A program made the position numbers and the translations under genes. A DNA stretch of 26,820 nt, from positions 1 through 26,820 of the forward strand of contig NW_025407904.1 of NCBI RefSeq assembly GCF_003324165.1, given 5' to 3'. The stretch comes from Naegleria lovaniensis. Its lineage: Eukaryota; Heterolobosea; Eutetramitea; Acrasida; Naegleriidae. This document shows positions 24,801 to 26,820 of this stretch, in pieces (within the stretch, counting starts at the first letter, position 1; every line of letters starts with the position of its first letter). Under the pieces are notes generated by a model that saw nothing but the letters and a program-made list of their open reading frames with translations, did not search any database and was not told the DNA's origin.

Positions 24801-26820
24801 TCTTGATCCTGAAGATGGAGACATTATGGAAGTTCCTGATGACAATATCATTCAGATTGATGACGTCGATTATCATTTGGATGTATTGGATCATGAACTT
24901 GAATTATTAGAGAAAATTATCATTCTTCTTACCAGTATGCTTGAAGGTGGAAACAAAATCTCAAAGAATTATATTAAGAAAACCATTGATTTCAAAGCAT
25001 TGTGCAAACTCATGGTAATATTTAGAAAAGGAAACGTGGCCTTTAAAACCAAATTGACCAGAATTTTAACCATTGAAAAGAAGCCAGAACTACTCAAAGA
25101 AGCTCTCAGAAAAGCTCACAATATTGGTATTTCCATTTTCATTTTGCTCAAATATTTAGATTTTGATTTTTCAATCATCTCCTCAGAATATTTGGATTCG
25201 AATGAGAAGAGTGTGGATCAAGTCGATGAAACTGGTAAAGTTTGGCTCAAATACTACAACACAAAGGTTGGAACGATTGAAGTTGTTCGTGACAATGTGT
25301 TGGAAAAGGTGCATTTCAAGGTTTTGAAACGTTGTAGGCATTTACAAGAAACCACCAAAGACGAATTTGTTGAGGCGTGTGATAGAAGCTCACCGCAAAC
25401 GAAAGTGAAATCCCTCTTCGATTGGACCTACCAAATCGCTCGTGTGGAAATGGCTCACTTGAAGAATCTCATGGACAATCCAAATAGTTTCAATGCACGT
25501 GGTTGGAAGCTCACTGAAAAGTACTGGTATCATATTCGACTTGGTGTCTTCTTACTGGCCGTTGTGATTAACATTTTAGTTCTTGCAACGTACACAAAAC
25601 AATTTGATGTCATTTCTGGACCTGTCATTGTACCAGGAGTGCCATTGACTACTCAGAGCCCACTCTATCGAAATAATTATAATTATTTAGCTATTGGAAT
25701 CATTGTTGAAACGTTAGGGCTCATTTTGCTAGGGTTGAATATTGGTCTTTCTGCCATCTATTTGTATTTCTTCCTCACTTTGAATATTAAGAAGAAATTT
25801 AAGCTGAAAAAGGATGAAAATTGGAACGATATTACCAAAACGAACCGTTTCATTTATAACTTTTTACTGTATGCTTTACAAGACCCATATATTTGGAGAA
25901 TTATTTTATTCTTCTGGGTGATTGTGATTGGAATATTTGTGACGCCTCTTGCATATATTGTCTTGACGTTTGAAATTATAGCTCTTTCACCCGATGGATT
26001 GCTTGACATTATTCTTGCTATCGGTCAAAACTATGAAAAGTTACTATACACTGCCGTATTGACACTCTTCTCGGTATTGTTACACACCTTCTTGATGTTT
26101 AGCTTCAAATATGACCAATTCAAGTTCAACAATACCATTGTGTGTACAGAAACTTTGACATGTTTCATGTCCATTCTCAACTATGGATTGAGAGGTGGTG
26201 GTTTTTGGGAAGATATTACTGATGCTGTAAGTGTGTTGTTCTTCTTTTATTTTATTCTCAAATTTTAATTTACCAATTGCCATCAACAGTATCCTCTTGA
26301 TGTACCTCGTATCTTTATTGACTTGTACTTTTCACTACTGATTATCATTTTGTTAGTGAACGTTGTCTTTGGTATTGTGCTTGACAGTTTTAGCGAAAGA
26401 AGAGAAGAAAAAGCAGAATTGGAACAAGAAAAGACTGGATGTTGCTTTATTTGTTCACACAAAAAGTCACGATTTGACGTTCGAGCCAATGAAGGCATTA
26501 GTTTCGAAGGTCACATCAAACACGAACACAACATGTGGAATTATGTCTTTTATTTAATTTATTTAGAAAATAAGGATCCCAGCGAATATACTGGTATTGA
26601 ACAATACGTGGCAGAGTTGGCCAACAAACAATACATTACCTTCTTTCCAACGCTTCGTTCCATGACTTTGGAAAGAGCAGAATCAGATGAAACGGTGGAA
26701 CAAAAAGAAAATGCCACTCTCAAAGATCAAGCATTCAAGATTGAAAGTTTACAACATGCCTTACAACATCACAAACGATTTAGTTCGTACATGAGTAAGG
26801 ATGATGAAATTGTGAAATGT
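18838..26820 (+). CDS. IP3 receptor/ryanodine receptor-superfamily calcium-release channel (C-terminal end missing)
   Basis: The exons are 18838-19395, 19635-19814, 19987-26226 and 26290 onward. All introns are phase 0 with donors GTATGT, GTAAGT, GTAAGT and acceptors TTAG, TTAG, ACAG. 2503 residues are visible. Domains in order: Ser/Ala-rich leader (1-58); IP3R-type N-terminal beta-trefoil with GDV (64-66) and VTYGARIQLLHL (192-203); second trefoil/MIR with LKIGDVIRLFH (316-326); armadillo RIH repeats (from about 560); RIH-associated domain with LCEGH (1764-1768) and QGPC (1823-1826); S1-S5 (about 2095-2290); filter GGGFWED (2316-2322); S6 (2334-2357); and CFIC plus H2401/H2406, the zinc site of the family's linker domain. 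It would release calcium from an internal store. Length and the C-terminal CFIC...HNMWNY block fit IP3 receptors better than ryanodine receptors (about 5000 aa). Ligand residues are mostly changed. Confidence 0.92.

Noticed and set aside
18838-26820. Ryanodine receptor as the name of the channel
   Set aside because: Length is near 2,500 residues with no SPRY or RyR repeat regions seen, and the CFIC/HNMW linker follows the IP3 receptor pattern.

Overview
The window looks like nuclear DNA from a free-living protist, most likely a heterolobosean amoeba of the Naegleria type. This is an inference from several features: compact, AT-rich, mostly single-exon genes on both strands; rare introns with GTATGT or GTAAGT donors; A-rich sequence before start codons; and a gene set that includes AAA ATPases, long coiled-coil proteins and an inositol-trisphosphate-receptor-type channel. 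No organism-specific marker is present, so the species is not claimed. There are no bacterial operons, rRNA or tRNA genes, or CRISPR arrays.

Layout. 1-1774 (-) is the 5' part of an AAA ATPase gene whose 3' end lies outside the window. 1862-2203 (-) is a short acidic ORF of uncertain reality. 2432-3025 (-) is a shortened tyrosine recombinase, a relic of a Crypton/DIRS-like mobile element. 3309-3926 (+) is a membrane-anchored or secreted, C39-like cysteine protease that seems to lack the second half of its catalytic domain. 4030-4581 (-) is a probable mitochondrial protein. 4582-6223 is a compositionally odd stretch rich in TCGA words. It holds a 23-bp hairpin, a polyproline protein gene (5147-5905, +) and a GT-rich minisatellite.

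6224-9502 (-) is a second AAA ATPase, paralogous to the first, with a degenerate second AAA domain and a C-terminal Cys/His module. It is divergent from 9665-11359 (+), a coiled-coil rod, which is tail-to-tail with 11555-14266 (-), a longer coiled-coil rod. Both rods have a non-coil interruption near the exact midpoint. 14406-16541 (-) is a two-exon multi-pass membrane protein with a long Ser/Thr-rich tail. 16767-18155 (-) is a disordered Ser-rich protein. 18838 to the window end (+) is a channel of the IP3 receptor/ryanodine receptor superfamily with four visible exons, 2503 residues so far and only the extreme C terminus missing.

The genes do not form an obvious pathway. The strongest points are the channel and the two AAA paralogues. 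The channel has IP3-receptor architecture, but most positions that contact IP3 in animal receptors appear to be replaced, and its selectivity filter is unusual. The paralogues share an active first AAA domain and a second domain that has lost its nucleotide-binding signature.
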